Assembly (NCBI RefSeq): GCF_000063445.1
Contig: NC_009464.1
Span: 62,001-126,000, forward strand
Direction: 5' to 3'
Source of the DNA: Methanocella arvoryzae MRE50
GTDB lineage: Archaea; Halobacteriota; Methanocellia; Methanocellales; Methanocellaceae
DNA length: 64,000 nt
This document shows, one piece after another, positions 40,978 to 50,729 of this stretch. Position numbers and translations under genes: made by a program. Positions within the stretch are counted from its first letter, which is position 1; each line of letters opens with the position of its first letter. Below the pieces are notes generated by a model. It was not told the origin of the DNA. It saw only the letters and a program-made list of their open reading frames with translations, and made no database searches.

Positions 40978-42273
40978 TCAGAATAACGTGATCTCCAGAG
41001 CGAGGACTGCCGCAGATGCTAAGATGACCAGAGGCGTCACTGTAAGCCCTGTTTTGATGAACTCGGTAATTCCGGTCGTCCACTTTTCCACTCTGGCACA
41101 TTCGATCCAGAGAATGCCTGCCAGCGCGCCGGTAATGGTGATATTGGCTCCGAGGTTGCTCCCGATCACGAGTGAATAGGCCATCGCGAGAGCCATATCC
41201 TGCGTATGGGCAATGCCGAGCGACACCGGTACCATCATGGCGGTCATCGGGATGTTGTTTACCACGTTGCAAAGGAATGCCGACATCATAGACATAAAGA
41301 ACGTGGCTACAATCGGATTCTGTCCTACGATAGATAATATTGCACTGCCCGCCAGAGCGTTGACTCCGCTCACTTCCAGTCCCTTGACTACGATGAAGAG
41401 CGAGATCACGAAGACGACCACCCGCCAGGAAATCCTCTTAGTCCTGAGCATCGGCTTACGCTCGGCCAGGTATATGGCGATCATACCGATGGTTGTGATA
41501 GCTGACAGTGGGATGGCAATGGCGCTGGCGAACCCGCACCCTATGAGGACGAAGGCAAGCACTACGAGGCCTACTGCTACCATGGGCATGCTTTTGATCA
41601 AATCTTTAGAGTTCACGTGCTCCAGCGGCTGGTAACGGGCTGTGATCGAGTTCCTGAACATGTACCGGAAGATCACGTAGTTGACAACAAGAGCCGCCAT
41701 TGTCGGCAGGAACATGTAAGCCGCAAAGTCGACGTATCCCAGGTGGAATGCGTCGGCTATCATGATGTTGGTCAGGTTGCCTATCAGGAGGAACATAGAG
41801 GCTATGTTTGCCGCGAAGAAGAACGCGTACATGAATGGCTTTGAGTTTAGGTTGGCCCTGCGGCAGAACTTTAGGATGATTGGGGTGAGCGTGAGGATGG
41901 CGATATCGTTGGAAGTGAATGCAGTGATAAGGCAGGTGACCACGTACGTATAGGTGAACAGCTTCCAGGCATCGCCCTTCGCCATCTGCATAGCTTTAAC
42001 CGCGCACCACTCGAAAAACCCGTAGTCGTCCAGAAAGGTGCTGATCACCATCAGCTCGATCAGGATGATGACCACGTTCCAGGTCGTGACCTGCGGCGTA
42101 GCAAAAGGCGTCGCGAAGCCCAGCGCTTCAAGAATGTGGTGAGGCTGCAGGAAGACCAGCATCAGCAAAGCGCCGAGTAGTGCCCCGGTTGTCTCATTGA
42201 ATCTCCAGGGGCGGACCATGATCAGGAAAAAGGTGAGCAGGAAAATGAGGACGATGAGGATTTCGCTGATCAT
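40978..42273 (-). CDS. ArsB/NhaD-type ion permease
   Basis: 431 residues with about 11-12 membrane helices. LIELMVISTFLDDYGFFEWCAVKAMQMAKGDAWKLFTYTYVVTCLITAFTSNDIAILTLTPIIL and FMSMMSAFLCNVVNNIPMTAMMVPV ... SLVIGSNLGANITITGALAGILWIECAR show the two inverted repeats of the ion-transporter superfamily (ArsB, NhaD, SLC13). SNDIA and NNIP are the helix-break substrate motifs. The substrate could be arsenite, Na+/H+ or a dicarboxylate; no arsenic genes are nearby. Its ATG overlaps the stop of pheA (ATGA), a curious pairing. Confidence 0.88.
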   Translation of the reverse strand: MISEILIVLIFLLTFFLIMVRPWRFNETTGALLGALLMLVFLQPHHILEALGFATPFATPQVTTWNVVIILIELMVISTFLDDYGFFEWCAVKAMQMAKGDAWKLFTYTYVVTCLITAFTSNDIAILTLTPIILKFCRRANLNSKPFMYAFFFAANIASMFLLIGNLTNIMIADAFHLGYVDFAAYMFLPTMAALVVNYVIFRYMFRNSITARYQPLEHVNSKDLIKSMPMVAVGLVVLAFVLIGCGFASAIAIPLSAITTIGMIAIYLAERKPMLRTKRISWRVVVFVISLFIVVKGLEVSGVNALAGSAILSIVGQNPIVATFFMSMMSAFLCNVVNNIPMTAMMVPVSLGIAHTQDMALAMAYSLVIGSNLGANITITGALAGILWIECARVEKWTTGITEFIKTGLTVTPLVILASAAVLALEITLF

Positions 42274-43082
42274 ACCTTGTCTGCTACAGGATACGATCCT
42301 AGTACTTTAAGCTTGCTGGTCCTGTCCTTCAGGGCATGGAGCGCTTCGCCCAGCACTTTATCCTGGCAGTGGCCTTCCACGTCTATGAAGAACCGGTAGT
42401 CGCCAAGCGTCAGCTTGGATGGCCGGGACTCGATCCTTGTCATGTTGATGCCTCTCGTCGCGAACTCTCCGAGGAATTCGTATAACGCCCCGGGCCTGTC
42501 CCGGTCGAGGTAGACTGCCAGCGAGGTCTTGTCCTGTCCCGTCGGGGCTGGGAGGTTCTTGCCGATGACGAGGAACCTGGTATAGTTTGCCGTCCGATCC
42601 TGAATTCCCTCGGCGAGGACTTTAAGATGGTACTTCTCCGCCGAAGCCGAGCAGCCGATGGCAGCCATCTCAGGGAACTCCTGAGCCAGCCTGGCTGCAT
42701 GAGCAGTGCTGCCCGTAGACCTTATCTCAGCATTTGGATAATGCTCCCGGATATATTTCCTGCACTGGCCGAGCCCCTGAGGATGAGATAAGATGACTTT
42801 AATCTCGGACGCATCCGGCCTCGCCATCAGGCACTGCCGGATCGGAATGACAACCTCCCCTACGATCGGTGATTTGACGTCAAGCAGCCTGTCATGGATA
42901 ACGCCGACCGGGCCTTCTACCGAGTTCTCTATCGCCACGATGCTCTCGTCGACCCTGCCCTCGTCGACGGCCATCGCCGCAAGCTCCATGTCGTCGAAAA
43001 AGACGAGTTCAGCATCCTTCCGCCACTTCTTCGCCGCCATCTCCGAGAACGTCCCTTCCGGGCCCAGCAATCCGAGTCTCAT
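42270..43082 (-). CDS. pheA: prephenate dehydratase
   Basis: 270 residues. The PDT domain has MRLGLLGPEGTFSEMAA, SIVAIENSVEGPVGVIHDRL, HPQGLGQCRKYI, GSTAHAARLAQEFPEMAAIGCSASAEKY and NYTRFLVIGK (the TRF motif with the essential Thr). The C-terminal ACT domain (KTSLAVYLDRDRPGALYEFLGEFATRGINMTRIESRPSKLTLGDYRFFIDVEGH) carries the GAL and ESRP motifs that bind phenylalanine, so feedback inhibition is expected. It makes phenylpyruvate for Phe synthesis. There is no fused chorismate mutase. It overlaps the permease gene by 4 nt. Confidence 0.95.
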   Translation of the reverse strand: MRLGLLGPEGTFSEMAAKKWRKDAELVFFDDMELAAMAVDEGRVDESIVAIENSVEGPVGVIHDRLLDVKSPIVGEVVIPIRQCLMARPDASEIKVILSHPQGLGQCRKYIREHYPNAEIRSTGSTAHAARLAQEFPEMAAIGCSASAEKYHLKVLAEGIQDRTANYTRFLVIGKNLPAPTGQDKTSLAVYLDRDRPGALYEFLGEFATRGINMTRIESRPSKLTLGDYRFFIDVEGHCQDKVLGEALHALKDRTSKLKVLGSYPVADKV

Positions 43083-43340
43083 CTATCTGCAATAAGCGGC
43101 GCGGATATATAAGACTATGCGCAAAATCGGCTTACGGGGACGGATAAGTACATACAGAGGCGTACATGGGCAGCTATTTGGCGCACTCGTCTACCTACCA
43201 GGTAAAATCTCCAGAAAACTAAGCATTATTACTTATACTCCCTCTTGATCGGCTTTTCTCCTCCGCAGGAGGAAAAAATCGCCAAATGTTGCCCTGTTTT
43301 ATTTTGATTCACAATGTAACTATGTAATCAAGGAGTTCAT

Positions 43341-45383
43341 ATGGACCACGAGCATCATAAACCGCCAGATCACGGGGGACCCGAAGCTGAAGAGGATACC
43401 CGGCTGAAGCACAAAGGCTATGAGGCCCACAAAGGTCATGCCGATCACCACAAGATGATGCTCGAGGACTTCAAGAAGCGGTTCATCGTCTCAACTATCC
43501 TCACAATCCCGATCGTCGTCTTATCGCCCACAATCCAGGGCATCCTGGGCTACCGCTTCGATTTCCCCGGGTCAATATATCTTCAATTCATTTTATCTTC
43601 GATCGTGTACTTCTATGGCGGCTACCCGTTCCTCAAGGGCATCTTCGAGGAACTCGGGAAACGCACGCCGGGCATGATGACGCTCATCGCTGTGGCAATC
43701 ACGGTAGCTTATGTGTACAGTTGCGCTGTCGTGTTCGGGCTGCCGGGCATGACCTTCTTCTGGGAACTCGCAACGTTGATCGACATCATGCTGCTGGGCC
43801 ACTGGATAGAGATGAGGTCAGTCATGGGGGCATCCAGGGCACTCGAGGAACTGGTCAAGATCATGCCTTCGGAAGCCCACATGGTGATGGATGGCATGGT
43901 CCATGACGTCAGCGTGGAAGACCTGCAGGTGGGTGACCGGGTACTGGTCAAGCCCGGCGAAAAAATACCCGTGGACGGAGAAGTGATCGAAGGCGATACC
44001 AGCGTTAACGAAGCCATGCTTACCGGCGAGTCAAAGCCCGTGTCTAAAACTGTGGGCGATAAGGTCATCGGTGGATCTGTCAACGGCGAAGGCTCCATCA
44101 AGGCAGAGGTAAAAAAGACTGGCAAGGATACATACCTTAACCAGGTCGTCGAGCTGGTTAAGCAGGCCCAGGAAAGCAAATCCCGGGCGCAGGACCTGGC
44201 AAACCGGGCCGCATTTATCCTGACGATCATCGCGCTGAGCGTCGGCGCCATTACCTTTATTATCTGGGTTCTCGCAGGGCAGACATTAAACTTCGCGGTA
44301 GAACGAACTGCCACTGTGATGGTGATCACCTGCCCTCATGCTCTGGGGCTGGCGGTGCCACTGGTTATTGCTGTGTCAACCGCACTGGCAGCGAAATCGG
44401 GCCTGCTCATCCGCAACCGGACTGCCTTCGAGAAGGCCCGGGGCTTACAGGCGATCATCTTCGACAAGACCGGTACGCTGACCCTGGGTAAATTTGGAGT
44501 AACCGAGGTCTTACCGCTGGAGGGCAGCTATCGTGAGGAGGATTTGCTAACATACACGGCATCTCTGGAATCCAGATCCGAGCATCCGATCGCGGCTGGT
44601 ATTACCGGAAGCGCCCGGGATAAGGGCATCGGCCTGAAAACCGTCTCCGGCTTCAAATCTATTCCCGGCAAAGGTGTGGAAGGCATCATCGACGGCAAAA
44701 TATACCGGGTGGTCAGCCCGGGCTATCTCGAGGAAAAGGGCCTTGCGATCGATAATGATCGGGTGGAAAAAGTAAAGCAGCAGGGAAAAACAGTCGTCTT
44801 CCTGCTTGAGGGCGACACGCTGGCCGGGGCCATTGCGCTGGCCGACATTATCCGCCCCGAATCTAAAGATGCCATCGCCAGGCTAAAAGAGATGGGCATC
44901 AAGTGCATGATGCTGACCGGCGATAACCGCTACGTAGCCCGGTGGGTAGCGGAAGATCTGGGCCTGGACGACTATTTCGCCGAGGTGCTGCCCGACCAGA
45001 AGGTAGAGAAAGTAAAGGAAGTCCAGCGAAAATACGTCACCGGCATGGTGGGCGACGGGGTAAACGACGCGCCTGCGCTGACTCGGGCAAACGTCGGCAT
45101 CGCCATCGGCGCGGGGACCGACGTGGCCATAGAGAGCGCCGACGTCATACTGGTGAAAAACGACCCGCGAGACGTGGTGAAAATTGTCAGCCTCTCCAAA
45201 AAGACTTACCGCAAGATGGTGGAGAACCTTCTCTGGGCCACCGGGTACAACGCTTTTGCTATCCCGCTAGCAGCGGGCGTTTTATACGCTTACGGAATCT
45301 TTCTCTCCCCCGCGGCAGGCGCCATTCTCATGAGCCTGAGCACGGTGATCGTTGCCATCAATGCCCGGATGCTGAAAGCGTGA
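43341..45383 (+). CDS. copB: copper-translocating P1B-type ATPase, CopB subtype
   Basis: 680 residues. A His-rich N-terminus ([20 protein letters not shown], then [15 protein letters not shown]) replaces CxxC domains. Then come membrane helices, the actuator domain ([22 protein letters not shown]), the channel motif CPH ([15 protein letters not shown]), phosphorylation loop [13 protein letters not shown], nucleotide site [11 protein letters not shown], and hinge [31 protein letters not shown] rather than CPC marks the P1B-3 group, which exports Cu(II)/Cu(I). AGGAG lies 8 nt before the ATG. It is followed by an MFS exporter 112 nt downstream. Confidence 0.95.
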   Translation: MDHEHHKPPDHGGPEAEEDTRLKHKGYEAHKGHADHHKMMLEDFKKRFIVSTILTIPIVVLSPTIQGILGYRFDFPGSIYLQFILSSIVYFYGGYPFLKGIFEELGKRTPGMMTLIAVAITVAYVYSCAVVFGLPGMTFFWELATLIDIMLLGHWIEMRSVMGASRALEELVKIMPSEAHMVMDGMVHDVSVEDLQVGDRVLVKPGEKIPVDGEVIEGDTSVNEAMLTGESKPVSKTVGDKVIGGSVNGEGSIKAEVKKTGKDTYLNQVVELVKQAQESKSRAQDLANRAAFILTIIALSVGAITFIIWVLAGQTLNFAVERTATVMVITCPHALGLAVPLVIAVSTALAAKSGLLIRNRTAFEKARGLQAIIFDKTGTLTLGKFGVTEVLPLEGSYREEDLLTYTASLESRSEHPIAAGITGSARDKGIGLKTVSGFKSIPGKGVEGIIDGKIYRVVSPGYLEEKGLAIDNDRVEKVKQQGKTVVFLLEGDTLAGAIALADIIRPESKDAIARLKEMGIKCMMLTGDNRYVARWVAEDLGLDDYFAEVLPDQKVEKVKEVQRKYVTGMVGDGVNDAPALTRANVGIAIGAGTDVAIESADVILVKNDPRDVVKIVSLSKKTYRKMVENLLWATGYNAFAIPLAAGVLYAYGIFLSPAAGAILMSLSTVIVAINARMLKA

Positions 45384-45495
45384 AACCGATAAGGCGGCGT
45401 ATCGTACCTCGTTACCTTCAGGCCGCAGTCACAATAGCTACTTATATCCTGATTTCATTCTATACTGCTGGCTATTTACATGGCAGGCGGCAGGC

Positions 45496-46803
45496 ATGGA
45501 CAGTAAAATCAAGGCCAGGCAGATAATCGTGCTCGCAGTAGGCATGTTTATCTTTACCTTAGGGTTCGGAGTCATCATCCCTGTCATGCCCTACTATGCC
45601 AACAACCTGGGGGCAACGGCTCTCGATCTCGGCCTGCTGATGGCGACTTTCTCGGCGATGCAGTTCGTCTGTGCTCCTGTATGGGGTGCCATCTCTGACA
45701 GGATCGGCCGGAAGCCGGTGATGATGATCGGCTTGACAGGGTTTGGATTAGCTTTTACTGTAACAGGCCTGTCGTCAGAACCCGCAGCTCTGGCGATCTC
45801 CGAAGTGATCGGCCACTGGACTGGGCTGTCACCGCATATCGGCGTTCTGTTTATCTCCGAGGTGATCGGAGGCACGCTGTCCTCCGGCATCTGGCCTGCC
45901 ACGCTCGCCTTCATTGCCGATATCACGAAGCCTGAAGAGCGTGGCAACCTCATGGGGCAGATGGGGGCTGCCTCAGGGCTTGGAGTTATTATAGGGCCTG
46001 CTATTTCGGGGTTCCTGACCTCGTGGAGCCTTACCCTGCCCTTCTTCGCCACCGCCGGCATCGGGTTCCTGACTGCAGTACTCGCCTACCTGCTCCTGCC
46101 TGAATCCCGGGTGCCAGGGCAGCAGCCGGAAGTAGTAAAAAAAGTCTCCATGCTCTCGGCGATTAAGACCTCTCTTGGCTTTATCTTCATACTGACCATG
46201 CTGATCAGCTTCGCCGGCGCCATGATCGACGGCACCTTCGGCTATTTCCTCATGGGCAAATTCGGCCTGTCCGACCAGCCTGGCCCTGTGCCACTCCTGT
46301 TCTGGACAGTGCAGATGACCGGCCCCGGAGTGATGGGCGTCGTCTTCGCCTTCATGGGCATCACCGGCGTCGTCTGCCAGGGCCTCCTCGTCGGAAAAGC
46401 GATCAGCACCCTCGGAGAGCAGAAGACCATCATCGCCGGGCTCATCATCTACAGCGCAGGCATCATCGCCATTTACTTCTCAGTGGGCATCGTCACCCTG
46501 GCGCTCTTCACCTGCCTCATCGAAGTGGGCTTCGGCCTCATCTTCCCCAGCCTCAACACGTTAGTATCAAAGCGCACCGACCCCGACCGCCAGGGCGAAA
46601 TGCTCGGCGTCATGGGCTCCTTCAACAGTTTAGGCCGAGTCATAGGACCGCCGGCTGGTGGTCTGATGTTTGCAGTCCACATTGGGCTGCCCTACTTCGT
46701 ATCAGGCATCCTCGGGTTCATTGCTGCGGGAGTCATGGCTATGCTAACGAGAGCCGAAAAACGGAAAGCAGAGATACTGCCGACTAGTGTAGTAAAAACA
46801 TAA
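45496..46803 (+). CDS. MFS exporter, TetA-like DHA1 family
   Basis: 435 residues, about 12 membrane helices. VGMFIFTLGFGVIIPVMPYYANNLGATALDLGLLMATFSAMQFVCAPVWGAISDRIGRKPVMMIGL includes motif A; GLGVIIGPAISGFL is motif C, marking a proton-coupled exporter. A long loop between TM6 and TM7 (ESRVPGQQPEVVKKVSML) and an extended external segment after TM7 are visible. Substrates are unpredictable (drugs, sugars). An earlier start is possible, but ATG 45496 with the basic lead MDSKIKARQ fits. The 35-bp tandem array begins 20 nt after the stop. Confidence 0.88.
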   Translation: MDSKIKARQIIVLAVGMFIFTLGFGVIIPVMPYYANNLGATALDLGLLMATFSAMQFVCAPVWGAISDRIGRKPVMMIGLTGFGLAFTVTGLSSEPAALAISEVIGHWTGLSPHIGVLFISEVIGGTLSSGIWPATLAFIADITKPEERGNLMGQMGAASGLGVIIGPAISGFLTSWSLTLPFFATAGIGFLTAVLAYLLLPESRVPGQQPEVVKKVSMLSAIKTSLGFIFILTMLISFAGAMIDGTFGYFLMGKFGLSDQPGPVPLLFWTVQMTGPGVMGVVFAFMGITGVVCQGLLVGKAISTLGEQKTIIAGLIIYSAGIIAIYFSVGIVTLALFTCLIEVGFGLIFPSLNTLVSKRTDPDRQGEMLGVMGSFNSLGRVIGPPAGGLMFAVHIGLPYFVSGILGFIAAGVMAMLTRAEKRKAEILPTSVVKT

Positions 46804-46823
46804 ACGATGGCTGGGCATGGGCA

Positions 46824-47029
46824 TTCACCACAGAGGCACAGAGGGACACAGAGAATGGTTCACCACAGAGGCACAGAGGGACACAGAGAACGGTTCACCA
46901 CAGAGGCACAGAGGGACACAGAGAACGGTTCACCACAGAGGCACAGAGGGACACAGAGAACGGTTCACCACAGAGGCACAGAGGGACACAGAGAACGGTT
47001 CACCACAGAGGCACAGAGGGACACAGAGA
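46824..47029 (+). repeat. 35-bp tandem array, six copies
   Basis: Copies of TTCACCACAGAGGCACAGAG plus 15 further bases start at 46824, 46859, 46894, 46929, 46964 and 46999, exactly 35 bp apart and nearly identical. The sequence belongs to the widespread CACCACAGAGG type of intergenic repeat. There are no spacers, so this is not a CRISPR array. The ORFs read through it are artefacts of the repeat. Confidence 0.95.
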
Positions 47030-47073
47030 CTTACTATATAACTGATTATGTACCTGCCCAATTATAGGATAAT

Positions 47074-47095
47074 CTCTGTGAGCCTCTGTGGTGAA
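47074..47095 (-). repeat. inverted partial copy closing the 35-bp array
   Basis: CTCTGTGAGCCTCTGTGGTG at 47074-47093 is the reverse complement of the array core. With the forward copies it makes the whole block 46824-47095 an inverted-ended unit. The gap 46804-47143 holds nothing else. Confidence 0.85.
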
Positions 47096-47143
47096 ATTTA
47101 TATCACTACAAGCAATGGTTTAAAAAAGATTAAGTTGGCCGGA

Positions 47144-48568
47144 TCAGTAAGATCTGGCCATGGTTATAATGCGATCTGTAGCCTTGCCGCAGATGGGGCA
47201 TTTGCCGGCGCCTTTGATGGTGTGGGCTTCGCCGAGGAGTTTGCAGTTGACGGCGTTCTCCATTTCGAGGCCGCAGGCTTTTTCGCCGCACCAGGGCATG
47301 GTGGCCCATCCGTTTTCGATCTGCTGCTTTGCCTCGTCCAGCGTCTCGCACGCTTTGACCCGTGCCAGCATGCTGTCTCTTGCGGCGTTCAGCAGATCGG
47401 TCTGGAACTCAAACAGCTTGTTCCTGACAGTCTCCGGCAGGCCGTCCATGGGGATGGATTCCTTCTTGCCGTCTCTCCTGACCAGCATGACCGAGTTGTT
47501 CTTGATGTCACGGGGGCCGATCTCTATGCGGAAGGGCGTGCCTTTCATTTCCCACTTGTAGTACTTGGCGCCGGGGCGCTCGTCGGCGTCGTCGATGACG
47601 GCTACGATGTCGTTAGCCCGCAGGAGTTCCTTGACCTTCTGGCAGGCCTCCTTGACTCCGCCATCGTCCTTCTTGAATATGATGGGGATGATGACGACCT
47701 GAGTCTGCGACGCATTCGGGGGCAGCACCAGTCCCTTGTTGTCGCCGTGGATGCCGATGACGGCGGCTATGCACCGCTCGGAGATGCCGTAGCACGTCTG
47801 GTTGACGTACTGCCTTTCGCCCTTCTCGTCCTCGTAGGTGATGTCGTAAGTCTTCGCAAACTTGGTACCCAGATGGTGGACTGTGCCGACCTGCAGGGAC
47901 TTTCCATCCGGCATCATCGTGTCGAACGCCATCGTGTAGTCGGCGCCGGGGAACTTGTCCCACTCAGGGCGCTTGTGGACGATGAAGGGTACTGCAAGCT
48001 TTGTAAAGAATTCGCTGTACAGGTCCATCGCTTCGTGCACCTGCTTCTCGGCATCATCCCATGTGGCGTGGGCGGTGTGGGCTTCCTTGAAGGAGGTGAT
48101 CTCCCTTAGCCTGATTAATGGCCTGGTGTGCTTGGTCTCGTACCTGAAAGTGTTGACGATCTGGTACAGTTTCAGCGGGAGGTCTGCGTGGGACCTGATC
48201 CAGAGCTTGTACATCGGGTAAATTGCGGTCTCGCTCGTCGGTCTTAGCGCAAGGGGCACCTCTAACTCGGAGAGGCCGCCGTGGGTGACCCAGTATACTT
48301 CGTCTTCGAAGCCCTTGATGTGCTCCGACTCTTTCAGGAGTTCGGGCTTCGGGATGAGCATCGGGAAGTAAGTCTCCTGGTGGTCTACGTCCAGCAGGTT
48401 GCGCAGCATGTTGTAAACCTTCTTGCGTATGGAGAACCCGAACGGGTACCATACGTAGACACCCTTGATCGGGTAGCGCACATCCATGATCTGCGCTGTC
48501 ATCAGCAATTCGTTGTACCATTCGCTAAAATTATCTTTGGATGGTAGAGACTTAGACTCTTCTTCCAT
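47144..48568 (-). CDS. proS: prolyl-tRNA synthetase, archaeal/eukaryotic type
   Basis: 474 residues, class [31 protein letters not shown], motif 2 region [52 protein letters not shown], motif 3 region [26 protein letters not shown], an HGTP anticodon-binding domain ([10 protein letters not shown] to [13 protein letters not shown]), and a C-terminal zinc-binding domain ([32 protein letters not shown] ... [18 protein letters not shown]) ending in Tyr as usual. GAGGATGA lies 8 nt before the ATG. Stand-alone. Confidence 0.97.
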
Positions 48569-48684
48569 GCATTCATCCTCTCACTATCAGCCATAATGGG
48601 CTTTGTAATATATAAGTCATTGCGCAAACGCACACCATAAAATGCCGTCATGCACTTAAAATTTATTATCAAGTTTCCGGCTTA

Positions 48685-49256
48685 TCACTCGTATTTTCCG
48701 GTGTCCAGAATGCAGACTGCATATACGCACATCCCGTGGTCGAGGTGCTTTTCCACAATCTCCTGCTTTACCCCGGCAAGGTCGCACAATTCGCCAGCGA
48801 TCGCTTTTTTCCCGTCGGCAGCCTTACATCATAGCTGCACGATCTGAATGGGTCTTTGTCCTACTCTGAATTTACATCCGGCCGCCGAGCGGAGGGACTG
48901 GTGAATGACGCAGAAGGGGCTTACGCCTGAACCGTGGCCGATCATCCGGTCGCTCGAGTGTCTGCCTGCCTTGTTGAACTCTTCCACTATCTGGGCATAC
49001 TCGGGGGCAGCTTCTGAAAAATGTCTTTATATGTCTTGATGCTGGGGGCGAACGGACATGCGGGTAGTACGAACAAATTTCCATCTCTGACTGCTACTCC
49101 TTCGATCCGGGCGATGGGGTGAACCAGTGCGTTGACGGCTGCTTCCCATTCTTCGAGGCTGTCGTACTCAGTCTCGGGCAGCTGTCCGGCAATGTTTTCG
49201 GCTCTACGGATCAGGCTCCCCTTAGTGGCTGCGGCACCTGTGCGGATTGACCGAAA
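48685..49256 (-). pseudogene. broken hypothetical gene with frameshift and internal TGA
   Basis: Reading right to left, frame A gives LIRRAENIAGQLPETEYDSL, then EEWEAAVNALVHPIARIEGV and LPACPFAPSIKTYKDIFQKL. A frameshift at the G-run 49003-49007 (plus-strand numbering) is needed to continue EYAQIVEEFNKAGRHSSDRM then IGHGSGVSPFCVIHQSLRSA. A TGA at 48829-48831 interrupts the frame before CKAADGKKAIAGELCDLAGV, and it ends at 48685. No start codon is clear. I do not recognise the family; the Cys-rich pattern suggests metal binding. The region 48569-48684 is the proS promoter side with nothing else visible. Confidence 0.75.
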
Positions 49257-49299
49257 AGCACAATAAATGGTAATTACATAATTGATATGGTTATTTTGT

Positions 49300-50031
49300 A
49301 TGATCAGGGTCAGAATGCCACATGAGATCTACCAGTCCAGGGGCCAGATCGAGAACGGCACCTTTACTGGCAAGTGGCACTTCAGCTTTGGCAGCTACAG
49401 GGACCCTAAACATGTAGGTTTCGGGCCGCTGCGGGTGTTTAACGACGATACCTTGTCGCCTGGTGCAGTGTGGCCGCTCCACCCTCACAGGGAGATCGAG
49501 GTTGTGACTTACTGTGTCGAAGGCATATTCCGGCACGCTGATCAGAGGGGAGAAGGCGGAATTCTGAGGGCCGGCTGGGTGCAGCACACGACTGTCGGGA
49601 CGGGCATGATTCACTCGGAGATCAACGCCAGCTGGGATAATCCGATGCGGTTCATCCAGATGTGGTTCAAGCCTGACCAGCCGATGCTGCCGCCTTCCGT
49701 TGAGCAGAAACACGTGGCTAAAGCTGATCGGACCAATCGTCTGTTTCCTCTAGTCTCCAACCGCAAGCCCGGGGCTCTGAGAATTCACCAGGACGTAGAG
49801 ATCTTTTCAAGCTTCCTCCAGAAGGGCGAAAGTGTACATTATGATTTACCGGATAGCCGTGGCGCATACATCTACATTCTCGACGGAGGGCCGGTGACGC
49901 TGGACGGACATGTGCTGCCTGCCAACTCTGCTGCAGAGATCGTTCCGCCCGAAGCTGTCTCCCTGAAGTCGGAGAATGATGCAGAGCTACTGCTGGTTGA
50001 CGTGCCGCTGCCGCAAAGTGGTAAGGCATGA
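49300..50031 (+). CDS. pirin family protein
   Basis: 243 residues, bicupin. WHFSFGSYRDPKHVGFGPLRVFNDDTLSPGAVWPLHPHREIEVVTYCVEG has the metal ligands HPHRE (His, His) plus a later HTTVGTGMIHSEIN with His and Glu. The second cupin is less conserved, as usual. Pirins are iron-binding and some have quercetinase activity; the role in archaea is unknown. ATG 49300 (MIRVRMPHEIYQSRG) aligns with the usual MIKVRK pirin start. The ORF extends six codons further upstream without support. Confidence 0.92.
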   Translation: MIRVRMPHEIYQSRGQIENGTFTGKWHFSFGSYRDPKHVGFGPLRVFNDDTLSPGAVWPLHPHREIEVVTYCVEGIFRHADQRGEGGILRAGWVQHTTVGTGMIHSEINASWDNPMRFIQMWFKPDQPMLPPSVEQKHVAKADRTNRLFPLVSNRKPGALRIHQDVEIFSSFLQKGESVHYDLPDSRGAYIYILDGGPVTLDGHVLPANSAAEIVPPEAVSLKSENDAELLLVDVPLPQSGKA

Positions 50032-50105
50032 GGAAAGACTGTGAAGCTTTGGCATCGATAATGCTTATATAATCCGGTGCCCATTATTCCTCGGTGTAAG
50101 ATACA

Positions 50106-50336
50106 ATGGTAATTGGCGTGACCATGATCAACGTGGTGCCGGGCGAAGAGCGCTCTGTCTACAACGAACTGATGAAGATAGGGGGCGTCCGGGAAGTCTT
50201 CCACGTATTCGGCGAATACGATTTCATCGCGATCATCGACGTCGGCGGCCTCACCGATATAAACAGGGCTGTCGATACCGTCAGGGAAATCGAAGGTGTC
50301 ACGGCAACCAAGACGATCATCGGCGCAGAGCTTTAG
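50106..50336 (+). CDS. Lrp/AsnC ligand-binding domain protein (no HTH)
   Basis: 76 residues: VIGVTMINVVPGEERSVYNELMKIGGVREVFHVFGEYDFIAIIDVGGLTDINRAVDTVREIEGVTATKTIIG is a RAM / AsnC C-terminal alpha-beta domain alone. Stand-alone RAM proteins bind amino acids and modulate full Lrp-type regulators by mixed oligomers. A TATA-like GCTTATATAA about 35 nt upstream is present. Confidence 0.92.
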   Translation: MVIGVTMINVVPGEERSVYNELMKIGGVREVFHVFGEYDFIAIIDVGGLTDINRAVDTVREIEGVTATKTIIGAEL

Positions 50337-50393
50337 CGCCTTATCGAATTTCTTGAAGGGACAGACGGCGATAGCCGTTTTTCAACATCAAAA

Positions 50394-50609
50394 ATGAACT
50401 GGATGGACTTTATGGCAGGATTTGACCTCGATCAGTTTCATTATAAAGGCATCATCGGCATACTGGTATGTCTGGTTCTATTCGTGGCCAGCGAATACCT
50501 CTCCAAAGTGCAGATGCTGGGATTCCTCGTGGTTTTCAAGTGGTTCTTCCTTATGCTTGCCGGAGTGATCTTCCTCTTAATTGTCCTGGCAACGATCTCT
50601 CACAAGTAG
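50394..50609 (+). CDS. small two-span membrane protein
   Basis: 71 residues: a short amphipathic lead (MNWMDFMAGFDLDQFHYKG), helix one IIGILVCLVLFVASEYL, turn SKVQML, helix two LVVFKWFFLMLAGVIFLLIVLA, ending ISHK. No family recognised. It lies directly upstream of the antiporter island on the same strand, 120 nt from the next gene, and could be an accessory subunit, though nothing proves it. Confidence 0.6.
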   Translation: MNWMDFMAGFDLDQFHYKGIIGILVCLVLFVASEYLSKVQMLGFLVVFKWFFLMLAGVIFLLIVLATISHK

Positions 50610-50729
50610 ACTGAAAAACCAGCTGACACACTACCGTGCAGGCCACCAGCAGGACCTGGTGAACGACATGATTTTATATGATCATAATATCTTCTATTTC
50701 TGTAAAAAGACTATAGCGGGGTAATTTAG

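Noticed and set aside
46824-47029. Possible CRISPR array
   Set aside because: Copies follow each other directly with a constant 35-bp period; there are no unique spacers and no cas genes.
46807-47067. Open frames across the 35-bp tandem array
   Set aside because: Period 35 is not a multiple of 3, so frames persist only through repeat composition; the peptides are low-complexity His/Arg/Thr strings with no start signal.
48829-48831. Selenocysteine at the internal TGA of the broken gene
   Set aside because: The same gene also has a frameshift, and I see no SECIS-like hairpin that I can support, so decay is simpler.
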